Shown here in pieces: positions 15,564 through 23,528 of a stretch of 64,000 nt of DNA (its first letter is position 1; each line of letters starts with the position of its first letter). Source of the stretch: Bacteroides sp. 519 (lineage in GTDB: Bacteria; Bacteroidota; Bacteroidia; Bacteroidales; Bacteroidaceae); NCBI RefSeq assembly GCF_010500955.1, contig NZ_QVMJ01000009.1, forward strand, positions 62,001 to 126,000, given 5' to 3'. The position numbers and the translations under genes are program-made. Below the pieces are notes generated by a model. It worked only from the letters and a program-made list of their open reading frames with translations. It was not told the DNA's origin and ran no database searches.

Positions 15564-16631
15564 ATGAGGCATAAAATACTATTTATCTTATTTCTAATTA
15601 TAACCATAGTAACTATTTTAAACTTTGTTTTCTCTTTATATATTACCGGAAACAAGAATCTTGCTAAAAAAGCAGATTTAACATTGCGGAATGCTGTAAG
15701 AGAAGAACTCAGCATTCGTTTTGCAGAATTGAATATTCCATATGCCTATAATCCTTCCAAATTAGCTTCTTCTAATGCAGATACAATAACCATAATTTCT
15801 GAAGAGAGGGAGCAAAAAATAAGATTGAATGATAAGGAAAACATAACTACTAATAAAGAGGAACAATTTAAACAAACAAGTGCATTGTTGTATGGGGTGA
15901 GCATTGATGAGTTGAAACTTCAGGAAATATGGAAAAATGAATTAGCATTCTATATCTCTGATAAAACAATCGAAACTCTGGCTTTTGTTTTTGATGGAAA
16001 AGCAAAAACGAATGTCGAAAATCTTCTCTCACTGAATGGATGTAAATATCAACAAGTATATTATTTAGGAATACCTAATGATATAATATTGTTGGTTGGA
16101 CTGAAGTATAACCAATGGAGTGCACTGACGAATGGTGATTTTTGGACTTGGAAAATGTATCTATCATTGTTGATGATAATACTGATGTTGGTGTATTGTG
16201 TTTTTATAGTAAATCGGAAACCTTGGGCAAAATTGATTTTGAAACCACAATTAGAAATTCAAGATTCTGATGCAAAAGAACTGTCTGTAAATAATTCGGA
16301 ATTAATTTGTAAGTTTAAAATAGGAGATTGTGTTTTTGATGGCTTATCAAATACTTTAATGAAAGATGGGCAGGAGGCTATTTCTGTTTCTGCACAAATG
16401 AATGAATTGTTGGTATGCTTCTTAAATCAACCGGGTTATTTTATAGACGAATGCATACTTATGGAAAAAATGTGGAGTGATGCTCCTACTGGTGCAAAAG
16501 AAAGATTGCAAAAAGCAATAAGCAATTTGCGGAAGTTTTTGCAGAATCGTTTACCCGAATTAGTAATAGAGCATAGAAATAAAGGATATGAGCTTATAAC
16601 CAATGCTGAAATTAGCAAAATAACAGACTGA
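15564..16631 (+). CDS. ToxR-like membrane-anchored winged-helix regulator A
   Basis: The start at 15564 (MRHKILFILFLIITIV) gives 355 residues; an upstream frame would cross the promoter. TM1 at about 4-27 and TM2 at about 196-218 bracket a periplasmic domain of about 170 residues. The cytoplasmic C-terminus (about 250-350) is an OmpR/PhoB-type winged helix ending in PELVIEHRNKGYEL. This single-protein membrane sensor/regulator has ToxR-like logic with the DNA-binding domain at the C-terminus. It has no receiver or kinase part. The region after its stop carries GCTGAAC-type palindromes and TTTCAGCA iterons leading to the NVEALA-like peptide gene, its probable target. It is one of two such regulators in the island (the other at 17941). 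Confidence 0.8.
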   Translation: MRHKILFILFLIITIVTILNFVFSLYITGNKNLAKKADLTLRNAVREELSIRFAELNIPYAYNPSKLASSNADTITIISEEREQKIRLNDKENITTNKEEQFKQTSALLYGVSIDELKLQEIWKNELAFYISDKTIETLAFVFDGKAKTNVENLLSLNGCKYQQVYYLGIPNDIILLVGLKYNQWSALTNGDFWTWKMYLSLLMIILMLVYCVFIVNRKPWAKLILKPQLEIQDSDAKELSVNNSELICKFKIGDCVFDGLSNTLMKDGQEAISVSAQMNELLVCFLNQPGYFIDECILMEKMWSDAPTGAKERLQKAISNLRKFLQNRLPELVIEHRNKGYELITNAEISKITD

Positions 16632-16637
16632 ATTGTT

Positions 16638-16828
16638 GCTGAACATGTTCAGCGGACTCATAATATAAGATGCTTTGTGTAAAAAAATATAAAAAAAGAC
16701 TGGTTGGACTAATTTCATAATTACCTGATAATCATTAAATTGAACGGCCGCTGAACTTGATCAGCGGATTTTTCAGCAATTTTTCAGCATCCTGAACACG
16801 CTTTGTTACTCCTTTTGATATAGATTTG
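16638..16828 (+). promoter_or_regulatory. Promoter P3 with GCTGAAC palindromes and TTTCAGCA iterons
   Basis: A perfect 16-bp palindrome, GCTGAACATGTTCAGC, lies at 16638-16653. A second, CCGCTGAACTTGATCAGCGG, at 16748-16767 has 7-bp arms. Direct TTTCAGCA copies follow at 16771 and 16782 (11-bp step). TAGATTTG at 16821-16828 is the -7 element, about 39 bp after the last iteron, close to the 38 bp in P1 and P2. No good -33 match is seen. The layout suggests cooperative binding of a winged-helix regulator and RNA polymerase contact. Confidence 0.65.
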
Positions 16829-16869
16829 CTGTGTGATTAATAATTGACAAAACGTAAAACACTGCAATT

Positions 16870-17034
16870 ATGAGAAATAAAATTAAATGCCTTGTTATTC
16901 TTGGATTCTTAGTAAAGCCTGTATCCAATCTTTTATTAGAAAATATTGAAGCTTTAGACACAGATGAATCAGGAGGTTTTAGGGATCCTGTTTCTTTTTT
17001 AGGATATAGAATGAATCGTTTCTATTGCATGTAG
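16870..17034 (+). CDS. NVEALA-like small exported peptide (54 residues)
   Basis: The peptide starts MRNKIKCLVILGFLVKPVSN, a basic then hydrophobic export-like leader. It continues LLLENIEALDTDESGG, matching the L-N-[VI]-E-A-L block that names the Bacteroidales NVEALA peptide family. A 20-residue tail ends in FYCM. Family members are usually longer (about 70-90 residues), so this one is short or truncated. The ATG is 42 bases after the P3 -7 element. Its last 56 bases overlap, antisense, the 3' end of regulator B. NVEALA genes commonly accompany propeller/BF3164-like lipoproteins, as here. Its function is unknown; a secreted signal or a substrate for the island's signal peptidase is possible. 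Confidence 0.6.
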   Translation: MRNKIKCLVILGFLVKPVSNLLLENIEALDTDESGGFRDPVSFLGYRMNRFYCM

Positions 17035-17941
17035 TTATTGTGTAATCATAATTCTCATTTATCAATGTGTCTTTAAGTCTTTTTATAGCAGTAGTCATAT
17101 TGGTGATGGCGTTTTCATGATTAGGCCATAAAGCCTCTTTTAATCTATCTTTATGAACACGATAGTCTGGAGCTTCCAAGAACATTTTCATTATTATTTG
17201 TTGTTGTTTGGTTAGGCCTTGAATGTCAATAACTATTTTGTTATTGTCATCTGCTGGAGAGGCATCATTTTTTGCTATCTGTTTTTCTTTTCGTTTTTGA
17301 ATATTGATAAAAAAGAGAACCAGAAGAATCAATATAATACCAAAAGTTGTGTAACGAACAATTTGGGGTGCCAGTCTCCAATAAGTGTATGGAGTAAATT
17401 CCATATATGCATAGTAATTAATGTCTTCGAACTCACCTTGTTTATATATTGCTGTTTTGTGAGTGATTACGATGTTGGTTGTATCACGACTTAGTTGATT
17501 TACTTTTTTGTAAAAATTAGCCGTAACCCCTATAGCTGAGTTAGCATAAATGTTGTGTGTGTGGCAAATGCTATCGAAGATTTGGTTGATAGTATTAGCA
17601 GAAAGTGTTTCTGTTGCTAGTAATAAAGTTTCAATGTTTCTGTGGATTTCTGTTTCTAAATCGACAATTTTAATACGGAAGGTAAAGGTAGTATCAGAGA
17701 ACTGAACCGTTTTATCTTTATACTTTCCTATTTGATTTGGAATGTGTTCGTGTTTGTTAACAAAAAAATAAGTACTGTCTTTTTCTTTGTGGATATAGGT
17801 TTTTAAAGTCTCTTTTAAAAGTAAAGGGAGAACTTGTTGAACCTCTTTTTTGCATTCTATGTATGAATGAACAAAGCAGTATGAGAATAGAATTGTACAA
17901 AGAATTGTAGCTAATACAGTGTGCTTTTTATATGTTTTCAT
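16979..17941 (-). CDS. ToxR-like membrane-anchored winged-helix regulator B
   Basis: The start at 17941 (MKTYKKHTVLATILC) is chosen because the longer frame would translate the TGTGACGT operator. The 320-residue protein has TM1 at about 10-27, a periplasmic domain of about 165 residues, TM2 at about 190-212 (YTTFGIILILLVLFFI) and a C-terminal winged helix (GLTKQQQIIMKMFLEAPDYRVHKDRLKEALW...). Its topology matches regulator A at 15564, but the sequences are clearly diverged. The gene begins three bases from four TGTGACGT iterons and is divergent from the lipoprotein cluster at 18133. Autoregulation and control of that cluster, and of P1, are the obvious inference. Confidence 0.8.
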   Translation of the reverse strand: MKTYKKHTVLATILCTILFSYCFVHSYIECKKEVQQVLPLLLKETLKTYIHKEKDSTYFFVNKHEHIPNQIGKYKDKTVQFSDTTFTFRIKIVDLETEIHRNIETLLLATETLSANTINQIFDSICHTHNIYANSAIGVTANFYKKVNQLSRDTTNIVITHKTAIYKQGEFEDINYYAYMEFTPYTYWRLAPQIVRYTTFGIILILLVLFFINIQKRKEKQIAKNDASPADDNNKIVIDIQGLTKQQQIIMKMFLEAPDYRVHKDRLKEALWPNHENAITNMTTAIKRLKDTLINENYDYTITTCNRNDSFYILKKKQDP

Positions 17942-17944
17942 GTA

Positions 17945-18022
17945 TGTGACGTTAATGTGACGCGTTGTGACGTAAATGTGACGTAAGAAAATTGTTTGTA
18001 ATTGCTTGTTGTAATACATTTG
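17945..18022 (+). promoter_or_regulatory. Promoter P2 with four TGTGACGT iterons
   Basis: TGTGAC iterons start at 17945, 17956, 17966 and 17977 (steps 11, 10, 11). TTG at 17992-17994 and TACATTTG at 18015-18022 have a 20-bp spacer. Iteron-to-promoter distances match P1 exactly, and the sequence between (TTGTTxGTAA...) is also conserved. Direct repeats one helical turn apart are typical of OmpR-type winged-helix proteins, so regulator B is the prime candidate binder. Confidence 0.8.
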
Positions 18023-18053
18023 TCAGCACAAACTTAATTAAAAATTCTGAGAC

Positions 18054-18107
18054 ATGGAAAAGATTTTTTTAGCTGGTTTTATTGGGGTACAGTATTACTT
18101 TACATGA
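18054..18107 (+). CDS. Micro-ORF (17 residues) after promoter P2
   Basis: The frame reads MEKIFLAGFIGVQYYFT and begins 32 bases after the P2 -7 element, ending 25 bases before the propeller gene. Its position equals that of the NVEALA-like peptide after P3 and the broken frame after P1. It may be a decayed NVEALA-type gene, a leader peptide, or a chance frame. Confidence 0.35.
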   Translation: MEKIFLAGFIGVQYYFT

Positions 18108-18132
18108 ATAAGTTGCGTTTTGATTTTCTATT

Positions 18133-19275
18133 ATGAAAAAGAATAATTATATTATTTACATATGTCTCTTTTTAACAGTCAGCATAAGTAGTTGCAAAAA
18201 GAAAGAGATTGTTTCAAGTGATGCTATTCTTGGTAAAATATTGATAGACAATAAAAAAACATCTTCTTTAGATATTAATGCTATAGGCGATTTTGATAAA
18301 ATCATTTTATTGGAAACCATTCCTGAAAGTATGATAGGTGAAATTGAGAAGGTATTTCTTACAGACTTATATATTGTTATATGGGATTCTAAAATGCATA
18401 GAGTTCTATGTTTTGATTTTGAAGGGAATTTTATTAGATGCATAGGGAAAAACGGTGGAGGACCAGAGGAATATATTAAGATTGCAGATGTATATATGAA
18501 AGACGAAAATTGTATTTCTATTCTGGATAGTAGTACAAAACGAATAATAGAATATAATATAATTGGAGAGTATAATTCCTCTTATCAACTGCAAGAGTAT
18601 TTATATTCATTTTACCCAGATGAAAATGGTTTTTGGGGTATAAATGGTTATCAAAACGACCAAAAATATGATCTAATTTATATATCGTCTGAAACCAATA
18701 AAATTGAAGCTGGTTTTTTTCCAGGTAATTCAAAAATAGCAATGCGTCCTACAAATCATTTTGTGAAGAATGAAATAAGTAATGAAATTCTTTTTCATTC
18801 TCAATATATTGATGTTATTTATAAGATAGAGTCTAAAAATGTAATACCATGGCTTTGGATTGATTTCGGAGATAAAAGGAACCCTTATACAGATTTGACA
18901 AGTTCTAATATAGATGTTGATTTAGCTTCTGCAGAATTTATGGGTCATATAAACAATTTGCATATATATAAAGATAACCTGTTTTTTTCTTTTCATGATT
19001 ATCATGGATTGTCGAAATCTTATGATTCTTATAATGTTTATGTGTCGTTGAACAATATGAATTCTATTGTATATCAATATGATATAAAACATTCGCCCGA
19101 TCTGAAAATACAACCACTTCCAGATATTGTTGGTTTATCTAAAGGTAAACTCATTTATCAGATTAATCCGGAGTTTTTACCAGAAAATATTTTTCAGGAA
19201 AAATATGCAGGAACACAATTAGAGAATATTACATCTGAATCTAATCCTCTTTTAGTATTATATAATCTCAAATAA
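18133..19275 (+). CDS. Six-bladed beta-propeller lipoprotein (GxGPxE family)
   Basis: The protein is 380 residues with signal peptide and lipobox SISSC (Cys about 20), so it is a lipoprotein. It contains FEGNFIRCIGKNGGGPEEYIKIADV, the family hallmark, in a series of beta-strand repeats that continues to near the C-terminus. It belongs to the same broad family as 10287, 20478 and 26168 but is diverged from them. It is the first large gene after promoter P2 and regulator B, and the next gene starts 31 bases later. Low-GC codon use (many AAA, ATA, TTT) sets it apart from genes outside the island. Ligand unknown. Confidence 0.8.
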   Translation: MKKNNYIIYICLFLTVSISSCKKKEIVSSDAILGKILIDNKKTSSLDINAIGDFDKIILLETIPESMIGEIEKVFLTDLYIVIWDSKMHRVLCFDFEGNFIRCIGKNGGGPEEYIKIADVYMKDENCISILDSSTKRIIEYNIIGEYNSSYQLQEYLYSFYPDENGFWGINGYQNDQKYDLIYISSETNKIEAGFFPGNSKIAMRPTNHFVKNEISNEILFHSQYIDVIYKIESKNVIPWLWIDFGDKRNPYTDLTSSNIDVDLASAEFMGHINNLHIYKDNLFFSFHDYHGLSKSYDSYNVYVSLNNMNSIVYQYDIKHSPDLKIQPLPDIVGLSKGKLIYQINPEFLPENIFQEKYAGTQLENITSESNPLLVLYNLK

Positions 19276-19306
19276 ATAATAAGTAAACTATGAGTTCCTT
19301 TATTAT

Positions 19307-20452
19307 ATGAAAAATGTTTTTTTTATTTTATTATTCCTTTGTCTTATTTCGTGTGAAGACACAAAAGTAGATTTGATGTCACTTGTAGGAAGTAATAAAT
19401 ATATTACTTTTCCAATAGATCATAGCACAAAATTACCAGAATTGTTTGTTTTTCCTTTTTCTGACAAAGGAAAAGAATTTTTGAGTTTTCAAAATCAAAG
19501 AAATGAAATTTTAATTTACGAGAATATTACAGGAAATTTTGTTAAACGGGTGAAGATTGATCTGGAAGGTAGCAATGGAATCCCCGGTGGATTTTTAGGC
19601 TTTCATATTCATAATTTTGATAGTATTTTTATATCTAGCCTAATTACACCAACTCTTTTTCTGGTAGATACAACAGGAATTTTAAAAGAAAAAATAGATT
19701 ATAGTATAACCAAAAACCAAAAACAATTATTAGGTGTTGTACTTGCTGCTGATAATCCTTTAACAATATTTAAAGAAAAAATATTTGTGCCTCAATACAT
19801 TAATATGCTTTATAAAGAAAATATGGCATCTAAAAGTCATATTGGAGCTATAATTAATTCATTAGATGGTTCAATAAATGAGTTGCCAATGAATTTTCCA
19901 CCCTTAATTGATTATACTGATATTGGTACTTCTGCTGGATTTGGTGCTCATTACAGTAAATGTTTTGATGGAGAGAAATTTGTCTATCGCTTTTTTCATG
20001 ATGATAAACTACGAATAGCATCGATATCTCATGAATCTATTGAAGAAAAGCCCATCAAAAGTAAGTATATGCCAACTGCAGAAGTTTTAAGAATGAACTC
20101 CCAAAATCCTTTTGAAGTAGTAAAAGCAATGTATGAGCATCCTTCGTATGGTAGTATTATTTATGATAAGTATAGAAAGGTGTATTATCAGATAGTGTTC
20201 CCTAAATTTGAAATGGATTCTAATGATGATCCATTTAAATTGTCATCTTCAGGAAGGGCTCTTTTTTCTATAATGATACTCGATCAAGAATTAAACTGTA
20301 TTGGAGAAACTATATTTCCTAAATATATTTATAATTCAAAACTATTCTTTGTTTTAGAAGATGGACTATATATTAGTACAAGTCATATTAAAAATTCCAA
20401 TTACAACGATGATGTCTTGAAATTTGAGAGGCTTGATTTGGTGAAAAGATAA
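19307..20452 (+). CDS. DUF4221-type lipoprotein
   Basis: This 381-residue protein has signal peptide MKNVFFILLFLCLISC with a lipobox Cys at 16. The rest is predicted beta-rich, with NEILIYENITGNFVKRVKIDLEGSNG and PTLFLVDTTGILKEKIDY, in keeping with the Bacteroidales DUF4221 family that accompanies propeller lipoproteins. No catalytic motif is visible. It lies between the GxGPxE propeller gene and the BF3164-like gene with short gaps, so the three are likely co-transcribed. The assignment rests on overall resemblance and context. Confidence 0.65.
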   Translation: MKNVFFILLFLCLISCEDTKVDLMSLVGSNKYITFPIDHSTKLPELFVFPFSDKGKEFLSFQNQRNEILIYENITGNFVKRVKIDLEGSNGIPGGFLGFHIHNFDSIFISSLITPTLFLVDTTGILKEKIDYSITKNQKQLLGVVLAADNPLTIFKEKIFVPQYINMLYKENMASKSHIGAIINSLDGSINELPMNFPPLIDYTDIGTSAGFGAHYSKCFDGEKFVYRFFHDDKLRIASISHESIEEKPIKSKYMPTAEVLRMNSQNPFEVVKAMYEHPSYGSIIYDKYRKVYYQIVFPKFEMDSNDDPFKLSSSGRALFSIMILDQELNCIGETIFPKYIYNSKLFFVLEDGLYISTSHIKNSNYNDDVLKFERLDLVKR

Positions 20453-20477
20453 AGTGATGTCAATATTTAAAGTATTT

Positions 20478-21497
20478 ATGATGAAAAATTTTATAATTTT
20501 ATTGATTTTTATTGGAACTATTTGTTCTTGCAAAACAGAAAACACTTCACTTCTGTTGATTGACAATTTTGAAAAAGTAAAGAAACTGACTTTACATGAA
20601 TATAATTACCCCCATGATTCGCTGATGAAGCCTAGTGTTATCTATTCGTATGGAAATTATATTGTTTCATCTGATCTCGGATCAGATTATCTATTGTCTG
20701 TATTTAATGCAGAAACACAAAGTTATGTTCGTTTTCTAAAAAAAGGAGAAGGTCCCGAAGAACTACTTGATATACAGCAATTGGGAGGCTATGATGATTC
20801 TGTTTTTGTGAAGAGCACTTTTGGGAAAATGCTTTTTATTTATTCTTTAAAAGAAAATTTACTATCAAGAGTGTCTATACCAGAGAATACTGTTTCTTTA
20901 TTTCTTGATGATCATTTAATGATAACCACCAACAATGGAAAGAGTAGATATGGTATACATAATTTAAACACAAAAAGTTCTAAAGAGTTTGGACTGACCA
21001 TCCCTTCGCAAGAAGAGCTTTCATGTGTTTTACAAGGATTGTGTACAGGAAATGCAATTAACGACAGAATAGCTTGGTTTTCAATGTATGGCGATGTATT
21101 CGAAATATACGATTATAGCAATATGTCGGAAATAAAAGACATAAAGCAGTTTGTTGGAGCAATGCCTATTGTTAAAATGGAAGGAGGCGCACCGATTTTT
21201 TCTTTAGATTCAAAATTAGGAGTACCATCAGTTACCTCTAATAACGATTATATCTTTGTTTTATATAGTGAAAAAACATTGAAGGATGCAGTGACATTAA
21301 GGGATGAAGTGTTTTTGTCAAATAAGATATTGGTGTTGGATTGGAATGGAGCATTTATTGAAGTTTTAGAATTAAATCATCCTGTACGTTCTATATCTTA
21401 TAACCAAGAAAAAGAAATGTTATTCTGTTTAGGATATGATAATGAGATGAATCCAAAAATATTATTTGCGAGAAAAGATGAGTTTATATTTGATTGA
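20478..21497 (+). CDS. BF3164-like/TolB-like propeller lipoprotein
   Basis: The start at 20478 (MMKNFIILLIFIGTICSC) puts the lipobox Cys near residue 17; an upstream ATG at 20454 would add an odd MMSIFKVF before the signal peptide. The protein is 339 residues. SYVRFLKKGEGPEELLDIQQLGG carries the GxGPxE hallmark of BF3164/TolB-like six-bladed propellers, and LVLDWNGAFIEVLELNHPVRSISYNQE is a typical last blade. It begins 25 bases after the DUF4221 stop. Role unknown; probably an envelope protein working with its neighbours. Confidence 0.75.
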   Translation: MMKNFIILLIFIGTICSCKTENTSLLLIDNFEKVKKLTLHEYNYPHDSLMKPSVIYSYGNYIVSSDLGSDYLLSVFNAETQSYVRFLKKGEGPEELLDIQQLGGYDDSVFVKSTFGKMLFIYSLKENLLSRVSIPENTVSLFLDDHLMITTNNGKSRYGIHNLNTKSSKEFGLTIPSQEELSCVLQGLCTGNAINDRIAWFSMYGDVFEIYDYSNMSEIKDIKQFVGAMPIVKMEGGAPIFSLDSKLGVPSVTSNNDYIFVLYSEKTLKDAVTLRDEVFLSNKILVLDWNGAFIEVLELNHPVRSISYNQEKEMLFCLGYDNEMNPKILFARKDEFIFD

Positions 21498-21565
21498 ATA
21501 ATTCTAGATTTTGTATCTCAGTTTGCTATATTTAACATTGTTATTTAAAATGATTTATTTGACCA

Positions 21566-23413
21566 ATGACTAAATTAAAATTCTTGTTGCTTTTAAAATT
21601 GATTCTTGTTGCTTTTTCTTGTCAACAAGAAAAAAGTAAATTGGATCATGCAAAAGAATTTGCAGGAAATAATAGAATAGAGTTAGAAAAAGTATTGAAA
21701 CATTATGCAAATGATAGTTTAAAATATAAAGCAGCCTGTTTTTTGATAGAAAATATGCCTTATTATTATTCTTACAAACATGAACGTATTAATCAATATC
21801 AAAAGGAATATTATCAATTAGTAGAAAATAATCAATCTTATGATAAAGCAATAGAAATTCTTCGTCAGAAATATGGTGTTCTCAATCCGAATGAATACGA
21901 AGTAGTATATGACGCTCACATTATCACTGCCAACTATTTAATAAACAATATTGATTGGGCATTCAAGGTTTGGGAGGAAAAGCCATGGAATCGAAATCTT
22001 AGTTTTGAAGAATTTTGCGAAACCATACTTCCATATAGAATTAGTACCGAACCATTAGAATATTGGAGAGAACATTATTACGTTACTTATCAACCAATTT
22101 TAGATTCTTTATTGATTAACTCGAACGACCCTAAAGAAGCCATCGAAGTTTTGTGGGAATCCATTCATGCAAAACAATGGCTTTATAACGAACAAAAACC
22201 ATTCGGCTATCCGTTTCCTGGTGCAGTAACGTTAGATACAGTTCATCGTATTGGTGATTGTTACGAATTTAATAATTTTGCAATTTATTTAATGCGTGCA
22301 TTAGGTATTCCGGGAGGAACGGATGCTTATCTAAAATACCCGTACGACGATGATCGCCATTTATGGAATTATGTTCCTGATGCGGATGGTAACCTGTGGA
22401 TTTTTTCCATAAACGGATATCTTCCAGAGCTGGGATCGGGAAAAGAATTCCCTATGATGGGAAGTGTATTTCGCACCTGTTTCGGGGTTCAAGAAAACAG
22501 TTTACCAATCATTACCAACGGACGAAAAGATTTGCCACCTTTATTAAATACTGTTTTCAAAAAAGATGTGTCGCATTTGTATCTACACAATGCTTCGATA
22601 GAAATCGAAATCGAAAAAGAGAATCTAAAAGATTCGCTGTTGTATCTCTGTACATTCAGTCGGAATGGATGGACACCGATTCGATGGTCGGTTTGGAAAG
22701 CCGGAAAATTTATTTTTCCGACAGTTGAAAAAAATACGTTGTATGTTCCTGCTTATTACATTAACGGCAAACTTTTTTTTGTTCAAGGAGCAGGTAAGGT
22801 AAATGATGATGGAGTTTTTGTTTCGTTCATTGCCGATACAATTAATACACAAACTTTATCTGCCAAACGAAAATATCCATATAAAAAATCATGGTTCAGC
22901 TATCGCAAGCGAATTATCGGTGGTAAATTTCAAGTCTCGAACGATTCAACTTTTCGAAACGCCATAACCTTACATACCATCAATAAAGAAACAGAGATGC
23001 GTTGGTATAATGTTAAATTGAATACATCCGGAAAATATCGATATATACGTTATTTATCCGGACCAAGAGGACATTGTAATATGGCTGAATTAGAATTTTT
23101 TGATAAAGAAGGAAAAAAACTTCACGGCAAAATAATCGGAACAGAAGGTTCGTATCAAGGTAGAAATGATAACCAAAAAGAAGCCGTTTTCGATCGCGAT
23201 CCTTTAACGTTCTTTGATGCCATAAACGCAAAAGAAAGTTGGGCTGGGTTGGATTTAAGTGAACCGAAAGAAATAAAAGAAGTCAATTACCTCTTTCGGA
23301 ACGATGATAATAACATTCGTTTGGGCGACGTGTATGAATTGTTCTATTTTGGAGAAAAAGGATGGAACGTTTTCGTAAATAAGTATATTTGTATCGGCAT
23401 TTTTTTTCCCTAA
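21566..23413 (+). CDS. Transglutaminase-like lipoprotein with C-terminal sugar-binding-like domain; end interrupted
   Basis: The 615-residue frame starts with a signal peptide and lipobox AFSCQQ. A transglutaminase-like core follows, with Cys232 in RIGDCYEF, His265 in RHLWNYV and Asp in PDADG, the expected Cys-His-Asp triad. The C-terminal part (YRYIRYLSGPRGHCNMAELEFF...VFDRDPLTFF) looks like a discoidin-type carbohydrate-binding fold. The reading frame breaks after GWNVFVNK. It passes an 8-T run, hits TAA at 23411-23413, and then the same frame continues RYPTKALFWLKNHSRGKEEIPFF to a stop at 23519-23521. That tail fits the family's normal end, so compensating indels or a sequencing error near 23390-23420 are likely. 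The signal peptidase gene follows directly. Confidence 0.8.
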   Translation: MTKLKFLLLLKLILVAFSCQQEKSKLDHAKEFAGNNRIELEKVLKHYANDSLKYKAACFLIENMPYYYSYKHERINQYQKEYYQLVENNQSYDKAIEILRQKYGVLNPNEYEVVYDAHIITANYLINNIDWAFKVWEEKPWNRNLSFEEFCETILPYRISTEPLEYWREHYYVTYQPILDSLLINSNDPKEAIEVLWESIHAKQWLYNEQKPFGYPFPGAVTLDTVHRIGDCYEFNNFAIYLMRALGIPGGTDAYLKYPYDDDRHLWNYVPDADGNLWIFSINGYLPELGSGKEFPMMGSVFRTCFGVQENSLPIITNGRKDLPPLLNTVFKKDVSHLYLHNASIEIEIEKENLKDSLLYLCTFSRNGWTPIRWSVWKAGKFIFPTVEKNTLYVPAYYINGKLFFVQGAGKVNDDGVFVSFIADTINTQTLSAKRKYPYKKSWFSYRKRIIGGKFQVSNDSTFRNAITLHTINKETEMRWYNVKLNTSGKYRYIRYLSGPRGHCNMAELEFFDKEGKKLHGKIIGTEGSYQGRNDNQKEAVFDRDPLTFFDAINAKESWAGLDLSEPKEIKEVNYLFRNDDNNIRLGDVYELFYFGEKGWNVFVNKYICIGIFFP

Positions 23414-23528
23414 CGATATCCTACAAAGGCTTTGTTTTGGTTAAAGAATCATTCGCGTGGAAAAGAAGAAATTCCTTTCTTTTTCGAAAACGGGGAACAA
23501 GTATTTTGGGAACTAAATTGAAGATGCA

